Assembly (NCBI GenBank): GCA_018268545.1
Contig: JAFDWI010000241.1
Span: 1 to 7,946, forward strand
Origin: Actinomycetota bacterium
GTDB taxonomy: Bacteria; Actinomycetota; Acidimicrobiia; Acidimicrobiales; Iamiaceae
Direction of reading: 5' to 3'
DNA length: 7,946 nt
Shown: positions 1 through 6,599 of the stretch, piece by piece
Position numbering within the stretch: the stretch's first letter is position 1
Layout: each line of letters starts with the position of its first letter
Notes under the pieces: model-generated
Told to the model about the DNA's origin: nothing
The model's database searches: none
What the model saw: the letters and a program-made list of their open reading frames with translations, nothing else
Made by a program: the position numbers and the translations under genes

Positions 1-140
1 GCCGCTACGGCCGACTCGGGACACTGCGGGGTGCGCGGGTCGGTGCCCAGGGCTACGGCGAGGGCCGTGCCGCCGGCGAGCGAGCCGATCTCGAATCGCG
101 GCGCGGTGTCGAGGGGACCCGCGCCGCGCTTCTCGCATGA
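1..140 (+). CDS. C-terminal end of a gene cut by the window edge; possibly a DUF2786-type protein
   Basis: This reading frame is open from the left edge (first full codon at base 3) and ends at TGA 138-140. It gives 45 residues, from RYGRLGTLRGARVGAQGYGE to TRAALLA. The codons end mostly in G or C and the composition is protein-like, unlike the other frames here. The stop overlaps the ATG of the next gene as ATGA (137-140), so the two are probably translationally coupled. The GYGEGRAAGERADL stretch resembles from memory the tail of actinobacterial DUF2786 proteins, which I recall near TIGR04338 metallohydrolases. That identification rests on a short segment and gene order, so it is tentative; that the frame is coding is more secure. 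Confidence 0.55.
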   Translation, partial: RYGRLGTLRGARVGAQGYGEGRAAGERADLESRRGVEGTRAALLA

Positions 141-661
141 CGCGCGACGGCGATCGCGCCGCGGTGTACGGAGCGGAGGACCTCGTCTTCGCCGAGACGT
201 TGTTCGCCGAACCGTTGGGCGCGTCCGGCGTGACCGGCCTCGCAGCAGCGCTCCGAGCGGACGACTGGTGGCGATCGAACGGGGTGGCCTTCGAGGTCGT
301 CCCGGCTCGGCGTGAGTCGGACCATTCATCTGCTCGACTCGCACGGCACCCTGGCGACATCGCTCAGATCCGCCTGGCGATCCATGCCGAGGATGCCGCG
401 ACGCTCGCCCACGAAGCCGCACACCTGGTCGCGTCGATCCACGGCGCCGACAGCGCCCACGGCGACGTGTTCCGAAGCGCCGAGATCGACGTCGTCACCG
501 TGCTGTGCGGAACGTCGGCCGCGGACCGGCTTGCGCGGTCGTTCGCGGCGGCTCGACTCGGGTGCGCCCCACGCGCCTGGACGGCGCCGAGCCCCACAAC
601 CGAGCGGGGAATCTACGGCCGATGGCGGGTCGCCCGGCTCACCGCGACGCCGAGACGCTGA
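137..661 (+). CDS. Putative zinc metallohydrolase, TIGR04338-like
   Basis: A 174-residue protein beginning MTRDGDRAAVYGAEDLV, which resembles the start of actinobacterial TIGR04338 proteins. Its key feature is HEAAH at residues 92-96, the HExxH zinc motif with its general-base Glu93. It is followed by H108 in HGDVF, a plausible third ligand as in SprT/zincin-like folds. No signal peptide or membrane segment is visible, so it is probably cytosolic. The substrate is unknown. The ATG was chosen because it forms the ATGA junction with the upstream gene and starts the conserved N-terminus. The last 30 residues (from about 145) are rich in Arg, Pro and Thr and look less conserved. The gene ends 10 bp from the stop of a convergent pseudogene, leaving no room for a standard terminator. 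The zinc motif is clear; the family name comes from memory of its consensus. Confidence 0.75.
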   Translation: MTRDGDRAAVYGAEDLVFAETLFAEPLGASGVTGLAAALRADDWWRSNGVAFEVVPARRESDHSSARLARHPGDIAQIRLAIHAEDAATLAHEAAHLVASIHGADSAHGDVFRSAEIDVVTVLCGTSAADRLARSFAAARLGCAPRAWTAPSPTTERGIYGRWRVARLTATPRR

Positions 662-671
662 GCGCGGAGGA

Positions 672-2082
672 TCACCTCGGGTAATAGAGCCGCCGGATCA
701 TGACGTCGGTGAACGTTGCGAACCGTTTCGGAGGGTGCACGATGCTCACGCGGAACCCATGACTCGCAGGGAAACACTGCATGAGAAGGCTGACGACTCC
801 TTCGGCTCGGCCGACGAGGTAATCGAGTCGTTGGTCGACCAGCCACCGACAGAACTTCGGCCAGCCCTGTCCATAGGGTGAGTGGGCGTTGCCGACGCCG
901 TCGAGGTTGACGACATGGATACCTTTCGCGCCGCCGAAGTAGCCGATGGCACCGGTCTCCAGACCACCGGCGGTCGCGCCCTTTGGAACCGTCGCGGCGA
1001 CGATCGTCCCCAGCGGAGCAAATCCGATGGGCACATCCGCGACGATCGCGCCCCCCGCGATGAGCTGGTGTCCGGGTGGAGTCATCTGACGGCGGAGCTG
1101 ACTTCCGATCGACGGTATCGAGGTCGGGAGGATGAGGACGGCTGCAAGGCCGTAGGCGATGATGCTGCTACGACGCAGTCGGGCGAACGTCCACAGACGC
1201 GCCGCAACGAGTGCGACCACGACGGTCACGGCGAGCGAGGTTCGCGCCGGCGATGTCCGCCGAGTCGACAAAGCCGATCCCTTGCGCGAGGGCCGCGAGT
1301 TGGGTCCCCGATTGCGGGATCGGTGTCCCGAAGGTGATCCAGCAGTAGATCCACCACGGCCCGAGTGACACGAAGCCCCCCAGGGCGATGAGCATCACGT
1401 CACGAAGACGCGTCCGCCAGAACTGGACGACGACGACGAGCCCGACGAGCGCGACCGCGTCGATCCTGGCGAGCACGGCCACCCCCGCCATGAACCCGAC
1501 AACGAACCACCGCACGCGCGACGGTCGGTCCCCGGCCCCGAGCCAGACCAGCAGCAACCCCATCGCGCATGCGAGCGCAAGGGTGGTCTCCAGGCCTCCG
1601 GCTGCGGCTCGGATCGCCGTCGGTGACAGCGCCCAGATCCCGCCGGCGATCAGCCCGGCGACATTTCCCGCCACCCGACGGGCGAAAAAAGCGAGGAGCA
1701 CCACGAGGAGCACGTCGCATCCCAGCGTGAAGCCGAGGTCGATCCGCAACAGCCGCCACGGGTCGTGCACGAACCACGTCACCGGCGCGATGATGAACGC
1801 GATGAGCGGCTGCACGCCGGAGGTGAGCGTGTGATAGCTGGCGGACGGACCCTCGCCGTGACCGAGCGACCGGGCGATCATCAACGTGTAGTAGGTGTCG
1901 TCGAAGAACTACGTCCCGTCGACCTTCGCGAGCGGACTCGAGAGCACCGCAGCGTGGATCGCAGCGGCGATGGCAACCTCGACCGCCAGGATCGCCGCGA
2001 ACGGCGTCACGCGCCGCCAGCGTGGCCGTTCGGGTTCCCTCTCGACCGCCGCCGCGTCGTCGGTCAGCCTCGATTCGGGCAT
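672..2082 (-). pseudogene. Broken GT-C type (ArnT/PMT-like) membrane glycosyltransferase
   Basis: Three stretches join into one protein of about 469 residues. The first, from ATG 2082 (MPESRLTDD), has one membrane helix (VTPFAAILAVEVAIAAAIHAAVL) and halts at an in-frame TAG, 1909-1911. The same frame continues with FFDDTYYTLMIARSLGHG, whose paired Asp near a membrane segment suits the catalytic loop of GT-C enzymes using lipid-phosphate sugars. Several hydrophobic helices follow to about base 1245. There the protein-like signal moves to another frame near 1236-1260, consistent with one extra base. It continues as SLAVTVVVALVAARLW, another helix, and a soluble tail with TGAIGYFGG and VVNLDGV, typical of these transferases, ending at 672. 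A GTG at 2088 could be an alternative start. Two separate lesions argue for real decay, though sequencing errors cannot be excluded. Sugar and acceptor are unknown. Confidence 0.8.
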
Positions 2083-2283
2083 GGACACACCACGGTAGGC
2101 CACGTCGCCGTGTGGCGGCGAACATTCCCGATGAGGTTGCAACCCCATGGGTGGATCACGTCACGGTTGCTCTCGACGGTGGAGCGCCGAATCGAACTTT
2201 CTCCACACCATCCCGGCTGAACCTGCCGCCCAGTCGCGGCGCCCTGAAACACACCGTCGTCCGAACTGCTCCACCCGGTCCGC
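2083..2283. other. Intergenic gap between two minus-strand genes
   Basis: About 200 bases separate the phosphotransferase stop from the glycosyltransferase pseudogene start. I see no convincing coding frame. The only structure noted is a 6-bp inverted repeat (GTGGAG at 2179-2184, CTCCAC at 2201-2206) with a 16-nt loop and no T tract, so it is at most a weak stem-loop. Any promoter for the pseudogene should lie here, but no clear -35/-10 pair stands out. Confidence 0.5.
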
Positions 2284-3336
2284 TCAGCGGTCGAGGGTGT
2301 GGTGGTCGGCCATCGCCTCGGTGGCGCGTTCGATCATGGCGACGAACATGTCGATGCCACGCTCGGTGGATGCGGCGATGGCCGACCCGAACACGACCGT
2401 GAGGGGGATCTGGAACAGACCGTAGGCGTAGTCGGCCTCGCACGTCGTCAGGTCGTAGCCGCTCACGCCGCTGCCACACAGGGCGTCGTGGTAGGTCCGG
2501 ATCAACTCGGCTTCGGTGGCACGGCGATCGCGTGAGGTGAGGCTCGTGGCGACGAAGAAGGCGAGATCCCGTCCGGGCAGTCCCTGGCCCACGGTCTGCC
2601 AGTCGACGATCGCGACCTCCGAGCCGTCGGGCGCGAACAACAGGTTGTCGAGCCGGTAGTCGCCGTGGACGATCCCGTCAGCGATGCGCTGGTCTCGCAG
2701 GAACGCGCCGGCGCGGGGCGCGAACGTCTCGCACATCGTGCGGCAGGATTCGCTGAGACGGTCGCCGTAGGTGCCGAGAAACGTCTCGGTGAGCATGCCG
2801 AACACCAGGTCGGTGCCTTCGATCGCGTCGGTACCGAGCGGTTCGACCAGCTCGTCGATGTCGGGGGCACCCCACAGTGGTGCGTGGACACCGGCGAGGT
2901 TCTCCACGGCGACCGCAGCACGCCGCGGGTCGCACCCGGCGATCTGATCACCGGGTGCCCAGGGGGCGAGGTCTTCGAGCAGCAGGACGAACTCGACGCC
3001 GGTGTCGTCCCGTTCGGCGGCGAAGCACCGGGGGATGCGGGCGGTCAGTCTCGGTGCGATGCTCCGGTAGAAGTCGACCTCGAGTCGGTAGGCGTTCGCG
3101 GACAGCGCGCGCCGTTCGGGTGGTCCGAAGGGCACCTTGGCGACCATGGTGGTGGGCAGATCCGCCGGATCGCCGCCGTAGGCGAGGTGCACTCGGTAGC
3201 TGCCGGCCATCTGGCCGGTGCCGATCGGTGCGGCTCGGACGGAGGACACCGTCACGTCGTGACCGGCGTCGCGGAGCACAGCGGTGAGCCGTTCGGGTTC
3301 GAGTTCTTCCGGTCCTGTCGGATTGTCGTCGTCCAC
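2284..3336 (-). CDS. APH/ecdysteroid-kinase-like phosphotransferase
   Basis: A 350-residue soluble protein with the small-molecule kinase fold of the aminoglycoside phosphotransferase superfamily. Visible motifs in order: GTGQMAGSYRV (39-49), the nucleotide-binding loop; MVAKVP with Lys67 for ATP phosphates; Glu86 in RLEVDFY, the likely salt-bridge partner; LLLEDL (118-123), the hinge; HGDYRLDNL (224-232) with catalytic Asp226 and Asn231; and IVDWQ with metal-binding Asp245. All key residues are present, so it should be active. The substrate cannot be read from sequence. Related actinobacterial proteins are mostly annotated only as phosphotransferases. The start is GTG 3334-3336, with GAGGAG (3345-3350) 8 nt upstream. 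It is divergent from the fucosidase gene, so shared control is possible, but a sugar-kinase role would be speculation. Confidence 0.87.
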   Translation of the reverse strand: MDDDNPTGPEELEPERLTAVLRDAGHDVTVSSVRAAPIGTGQMAGSYRVHLAYGGDPADLPTTMVAKVPFGPPERRALSANAYRLEVDFYRSIAPRLTARIPRCFAAERDDTGVEFVLLLEDLAPWAPGDQIAGCDPRRAAVAVENLAGVHAPLWGAPDIDELVEPLGTDAIEGTDLVFGMLTETFLGTYGDRLSESCRTMCETFAPRAGAFLRDQRIADGIVHGDYRLDNLLFAPDGSEVAIVDWQTVGQGLPGRDLAFFVATSLTSRDRRATEAELIRTYHDALCGSGVSGYDLTTCEADYAYGLFQIPLTVVFGSAIAASTERGIDMFVAMIERATEAMADHHTLDR

Positions 3337-3344
3337 GTGCCGTG

Positions 3345-3350
3345 CTCCTC
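3345..3350 (-). promoter_or_regulatory. Shine-Dalgarno site of the phosphotransferase gene
   Basis: GAGGAG read on the minus strand, 8 nt before the GTG codon at 3334-3336. It fixes this GTG as the start. Confidence 0.75.
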
Positions 3351-3374
3351 ACGATCCCCCGAACAGACGAATGC

Positions 3375-3391
3375 ATCCTACGATTCGCGCC
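3375..3391. promoter_or_regulatory. Overlapping divergent -10 elements
   Basis: TACGAT (3379-3384) on the plus strand and TAGGAT (3375-3380, read on the minus strand) both fit the actinobacterial TANNNT -10 pattern and share two base pairs. The plus element ends exactly 7 nt before ATG 3392, so the fucosidase transcript would start at or next to its start codon (leaderless); no Shine-Dalgarno site precedes that ATG. The minus element would give the phosphotransferase a leader of about 30 nt containing its GAGGAG. Neither side has a recognisable -35 hexamer, which is common in Actinobacteria. This is inference from pattern and spacing. Confidence 0.45.
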
Positions 3392-4546
3392 ATGGCATCG
3401 TCGCACGCTTCGCGCCGTCCGCTCCCCGACTGGTTCGCCGAGGCGGGCCTGGGGATGTTCGTCCACTGGGGTCCCTTCGCGGTGCCCGCGTACGCGCCAC
3501 TCCCCGAACCGGGGGTCACGTTGGTCGACCTGTTGCAGCGCGACCCGCGCCACATGGGTGCCCGGCTGCCCTATTCGGAGTGGTACTTCAACGCGATGCG
3601 CATCCCCGAGAGCGCCACGGCCCGCCATCACCGCGACGTCTGGCACGACGCGCCCTATGAGGCTTTTCGCGACGTCTTCGAAGCGGGGCTCGACGCCTTC
3701 GACGCCGCGGCCTGGGCGGACCTGTTCGTCGAGGCCGGTGCCTCCTACGTGGTGCTCGTCACCAAACACCACGACGGGTACTGCTTGTGGCCGACCGACG
3801 TCCGCCACCCGATGGGCCGTCGGTGGGCCTCGTCCCGGGATCTGGTCGGTGAGGTCGCCGCGGCCGTCCGCCAGAGGGGCCTGCGTTTCGGCGTGTACTA
3901 CTCGACGGGTCTGGACTGGTCGGTGTCGCACCTGCCGATCCGTGAGCTGATCGACTCGCCCGGGTGCATCCCCCGCGACCCCGACTACGTGCGCTACGTC
4001 ACCGAGCAACTCGACGAGCTGGTCGACCGTTACGAACCGTCGGTCGTGTGGGCCGACATCGGCACCCCGAAGGGCTTCGACGTCGCCGGGTTCAAGAAGC
4101 ACCTGCTCGCCCGGGTCCCCGACGCGGTGATCAACGACCGCTGGGACCCGCCACTCGCCGGGTCGCAGTACCGGTTCAGCCGGTGGCTGTGGAACAACCT
4201 CGTGGCCGGCGTCGTCGGACGGATGGGCGACGACCCGTTCCTACCCGGGCGGCACCCGCTCGCGGACTTCCGCACGCCGGAATACTCGGTGCCCAACGGG
4301 TCGGTCGACTACGCATGGGAAGCGACGCGGGGCCTCGGCGCCGGGTTCGGCCACAACGCGCAAGAGACCGATGCGCACCGCATCGACCCCGACGAACTCG
4401 TCGCCCTGTACCGGTCGATCCGTGCCGCGGGTGGACGGTTGTTGTTGAACGTCGGCCCCCTCGCAGATGGCTCCATCAGCGAAGCCGAGGCCTCACGCGT
4501 CCGCCACCTCGGAGCAACGACCCGAGAAGGCAGACCCGTGTCGTGA
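3392..4546 (+). CDS. Alpha-L-fucosidase, GH29, probably C-terminally shortened
   Basis: A 384-residue enzyme predicted to release L-fucose from fucosylated glycans by a retaining mechanism. GH29 landmarks: WFAEAGLGMFVHWGPFAVPAY (from 14), EWYFNAMR (63-70), VTKHHDGYCLWPT (123-135), LRFGVYYSTGLDW (164-176), VVWADIG (218-224) with Asp222 as the expected nucleophile, YAWEATRGLGAGFGHN (307-322), and GGRLLLNVGPLADGSI (347-362). No signal peptide is visible, so it probably acts in the cytosol on imported oligosaccharides. ATG 3392 is preferred over ATG 3371 because a -10-like TACGAT lies 7 nt before it and the conserved domain starts soon after. After LNVGPLADGSI, family members usually continue with an LG-W-NGEAIYGTRP-type segment and often a beta-sandwich. 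Here the protein ends HLGATTREGRPVS, and no nearby frame restores the missing part. Catalytic residues are intact, but stability may be affected. Confidence 0.9.
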   Translation: MASSHASRRPLPDWFAEAGLGMFVHWGPFAVPAYAPLPEPGVTLVDLLQRDPRHMGARLPYSEWYFNAMRIPESATARHHRDVWHDAPYEAFRDVFEAGLDAFDAAAWADLFVEAGASYVVLVTKHHDGYCLWPTDVRHPMGRRWASSRDLVGEVAAAVRQRGLRFGVYYSTGLDWSVSHLPIRELIDSPGCIPRDPDYVRYVTEQLDELVDRYEPSVVWADIGTPKGFDVAGFKKHLLARVPDAVINDRWDPPLAGSQYRFSRWLWNNLVAGVVGRMGDDPFLPGRHPLADFRTPEYSVPNGSVDYAWEATRGLGAGFGHNAQETDAHRIDPDELVALYRSIRAAGGRLLLNVGPLADGSISEAEASRVRHLGATTREGRPVS

Positions 4547-4565
4547 TCCTGCGGAGCCCATGCCC

Positions 4566-4598
4566 GTGCGGTCCGGCCCGGGGGCGCGAGACCCGCAC
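4566..4598 (+). other. Weak stem-loop after the fucosidase gene
   Basis: GTGCGGTC (4566-4573) pairs with GACCCGCAC (4590-4598) with one bulged base and a 16-nt loop, 20 bp after the fucosidase stop. It is placed like a terminator but lacks a T tract, and such stems arise easily in GC-rich DNA. Low confidence. Confidence 0.25.
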
Positions 4599-4643
4599 GC
4601 GAACACGATTCGACCCGCACCGAAGCCCAGCCTTTTAGAAATG

Positions 4644-4680
4644 TGCGGCGTTTATAACGACTACCCTTATAAACGCCGCA
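4644..4680. repeat. Perfect 14-bp inverted repeat upstream of the ATPase gene
   Basis: Left arm TGCGGCGTTTATAA (4644-4657) is the exact reverse complement of the right arm TTATAAACGCCGCA (4667-4680), separated by CGACTACCC (4658-4666). The AT-rich inner halves stand out in this GC-rich window. There is no T tract on either strand beyond the stem, which argues against an intrinsic terminator. It ends 19 bp before the ATPase ATG, where an operator or recognition site would lie. Within it, TATAAC (4653-4658) and TATAAA (4668-4673) each resemble a -10 hexamer. I found no second copy in the window. Possible roles are an autoregulatory operator bound by the ATPase's winged helix, or a cis site of a mobile cassette. 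Confidence 0.9.
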
Positions 4681-4686
4681 GACCGC

Positions 4687-4699
4687 CATACTTCGAGAG
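4687..4699 (+). promoter_or_regulatory. Candidate leaderless promoter (-10) for the ATPase gene
   Basis: CATACT (4687-4692) resembles a -10 hexamer and lies 7 nt before ATG 4700, the same spacing as at the fucosidase gene, suggesting a leaderless mRNA. The GAGAG directly beside the ATG is too close to act as a Shine-Dalgarno site. A -35 region would fall in the loop or right arm of the inverted repeat, so a protein bound there could block RNA polymerase. Alternatively the TATAAA inside the repeat is the -10, giving a roughly 20-nt leader. Confidence 0.35.
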
Positions 4700-5875
4700 A
4701 TGGATCGAATCCGCAATCCCTTCACCCCGGGCGCCGGCGTTCGACCACCACTCCTCGTGGGGCGTGATACGCAACTCCTCGACATGTCGGTAGCCATCCA
4801 GCGGATGGCTCGGGGCCGCTTCGAGCGGAGCACCCTTCTCACTGGGCTGCGAGGCGTCGGGAAGACCGTGCTTCTCAACGAGTTCGGTCGTATCGCGGAG
4901 CAGAACGGGTGGCGCCATGAACACCTCGAAGTGAGCGACGACACCGACATCGCCAAAGCAATCGCAACCCTCGCGCGGCGATCACTACTGGAGATGAGCC
5001 GTACGAAAAGGGCAGCCGAGCGGGCAAAACGTGCCTTGGGCGCGTTGCGATCCTTCGTGAAGGTCCACGTCCCGATGAGTGACGGCACAACACTCACGAT
5101 CGATCTCGATCCGAGACCAGGGGTCGCAGACTCCGGCGACCTGGACGTCGATCTCGGTGGCATCTTCACAGAACTCGGTGAGACCGCTGCCGATGCAAAC
5201 ACGGGGCTTCTCTATACGATCGACGAGCTGCAGTACCTCGACAATCACAAATTCGGTGCACTGATCGTCGGGCTGCATCGCGTCTCCCAAATCGGCCTGC
5301 CACTCCTCGTCGCCGGTGCAGGCCTCCCGTCCCTACCCGGCCTCGCCGGCGAGGCGCGTTCATACGCCGAGCGGCTCTTCGCCTACAGCAACGTCGGTTC
5401 GCTCGATGAATCCGATGCTCGTCGGGTTCTCGAAGAATCCGCGGCAAGCGAAGGCACCCGATGGCATGCCGACGCCCTCGACGAATTGGTCGCTCGGACC
5501 GAAGGGTACCCCTACTTCCTGCAGGAATTCGGCAAACAGGCTTGGAACGTGGCCGATGGCCCCGAGATCACCAGAGCTGATGTCGAGATCGCGTCGACGT
5601 TGGCGATCGAGGAACTCGACGCAGGATTCTTTCGCGCTCGAATCGACAAGACCACGAACGCCGAACGAGACTACCTACGAGCGATGGCGACCCTGCCGGG
5701 GAATCCGCCCTACCGATCGGGGGATGTGGCCGGCGCACTCGGCAAGAGGACACCACAAGTCGGCGCGGTACGCGACGGACTGATCAAGCGTGGACTGCTC
5801 TACGCGCCACGTCACGGTCAACTCAGTTTCACCGTTCCCATGTTCGAACAGTTCATCCATCGCAGCCTGACCTGA
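4700..5875 (+). CDS. Stand-alone P-loop (AAA+/STAND-like) ATPase with C-terminal winged helix
   Basis: A 391-residue protein of a widespread, poorly understood ATPase group, opening with the characteristic RNPFTPGAGVRPPLLVGRD. Walker A is GLRGVGKT (49-56, Lys55). Walker B is LLYTIDELQ (170-178, Asp175 and Glu176). LLVAGAGLP (202-210) fits sensor 1, and EGYPYFLQEFG (268-278) is the GYP motif seen in archaeal-type and STAND ATPases. An acidic, possibly variable insert lies at about 125-160. The C-terminal 70 residues (from about 320) look like a winged helix, with SGDVAGALGKRTPQVGAVRDG as the probable recognition region, then an IKRGLLY wing. All ATPase residues are intact. The biochemical role is unknown. 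Visible GC is lower than in flanking genes (34 of 60 in a sampled segment against 42 of 60 in the fucosidase). It has its own palindrome and no functional partner nearby, suggesting acquisition by transfer. Confidence 0.85.
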   Translation: MDRIRNPFTPGAGVRPPLLVGRDTQLLDMSVAIQRMARGRFERSTLLTGLRGVGKTVLLNEFGRIAEQNGWRHEHLEVSDDTDIAKAIATLARRSLLEMSRTKRAAERAKRALGALRSFVKVHVPMSDGTTLTIDLDPRPGVADSGDLDVDLGGIFTELGETAADANTGLLYTIDELQYLDNHKFGALIVGLHRVSQIGLPLLVAGAGLPSLPGLAGEARSYAERLFAYSNVGSLDESDARRVLEESAASEGTRWHADALDELVARTEGYPYFLQEFGKQAWNVADGPEITRADVEIASTLAIEELDAGFFRARIDKTTNAERDYLRAMATLPGNPPYRSGDVAGALGKRTPQVGAVRDGLIKRGLLYAPRHGQLSFTVPMFEQFIHRSLT

Positions 5876-5924
5876 GGGAACGCAGCCGGGCCGACCGACG
5901 CCGGACGGGCAAGCCGTCTCGCTG

Positions 5925-6599
5925 TCAGGCGGTCGCCGAGTCGAGCCAGTGTTGACCTTGGGCGAGGTGCACCAGCGTCGCGGCACGGGCAAGCTCCGCG
6001 TCACGTTGCTCCATCGCGGCGAGGATCGCGTCGTGTTCGGCGATCGAACGGGCTTCGGCCCGTTCCTCCTCGCGTGCCCGCCGGATCAATCCGAGCGTCG
6101 CTTCGGAACGCAACGTGTCCAGCAACGCCCGCAATGTCCGGTTCCCGGCGATCTCGGCGACCGTGTCGTGGAACGCGATGTCGGCCTGGACGAACGCCTC
6201 GGGCTCGGTCGCCGCGCGCATCGCATCCACCCGGGACCGCAGTGTCTCGATGCCGGCGTCGGTGAGCCGCTCCACGGCGAGCGCAGCGGCTTCGGGTTCC
6301 AACATTCGGCGCACCGCGTACAACTCGGCGAGCATGTCACCACCCGACAACTCCAGCACGAGCCCCGTCGAACGCAACAGCCGCTCGGGGGCGAGGTCGG
6401 TGACGAACGTGCCGCCACCCTGTTGCACCCGCAACACCCCCGCGAAGCTCAGCGACTGCACCGCTTCGCGCACCGCGCTGCGTGACACACCGATCCGCTC
6501 GACCAGCTCCGCCTCGGTGGGCAGACGATCACCACCGGCAACCTGACCGGACCGGATCATGTCGAGGAGTTCGGCGATCGCCTGGTCGGTCTTGTTCAT
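5925..6599 (-). CDS. GntR-family regulator, FadR/FCD subfamily; probable fucose-locus repressor
   Basis: A 224-residue transcription factor. The N-terminal GntR winged helix spans about 5-70: LPTEAELVERIGVSRSAVRE (26-45) is the helix-turn-helix, and GVLRVQQGGGTFVT (54-67) is the wing. The FCD ligand domain follows, with the expected metal ligands Asp140 and His144 (ADIAFH), His189 (AEHD) and His211 (LVHLAQ), so it should bind a metal plus an organic acid. L-fuconate or its dehydration product is the likely effector, judged from context. ATG 6597-6599 overlaps the dehydratase stop as ATGA, so the two are co-transcribed and probably translationally coupled, with the enzyme first. The palindrome at 7907-7925 is its best candidate operator. 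Reading further upstream in this frame only enters the dehydratase gene out of frame. Confidence 0.9.
   Translation of the reverse strand: MNKTDQAIAELLDMIRSGQVAGGDRLPTEAELVERIGVSRSAVREAVQSLSFAGVLRVQQGGGTFVTDLAPERLLRSTGLVLELSGGDMLAELYAVRRMLEPEAAALAVERLTDAGIETLRSRVDAMRAATEPEAFVQADIAFHDTVAEIAGNRTLRALLDTLRSEATLGLIRRAREEERAEARSIAEHDAILAAMEQRDAELARAATLVHLAQGQHWLDSATA

Noticed and set aside
3370..3389. CGAAT/ATTCG 5-bp inverted repeat around the divergent -10 elements
   Set aside because: The arms are short and the 10-bp spacing is easily met by chance; it does not match the 7907-7925 palindrome.
2948..4102. Minus-strand open frame running through the fucosidase and phosphotransferase genes
   Set aside because: It is antisense to the GH29 gene and out of frame with the kinase; composition is shadow-like.
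4644..4680. Inverted repeat read as a rho-independent terminator
   Set aside because: No T tract follows the stem on either strand and its inner half is AT-rich; position before the ATPase fits an operator or recognition site better.
4309..5202. Minus-strand open frame across the fucosidase end, palindrome and ATPase start
   Set aside because: It is antisense to two genes with clear motifs; the Ser/Arg-rich product lacks family features.
5904..5918. GACGG-GCAAG-CCGTC hairpin between the convergent ATPase and regulator genes
   Set aside because: The stem is only 5 bp with no T tract, too weak to call a terminator in GC-rich sequence.
5876..5924. Search for a second palindrome copy or target duplication right of the ATPase
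   Set aside because: No TTATAA-containing arm and no direct repeat matching the left junction was found, so no boundaries of a mobile element can be drawn.
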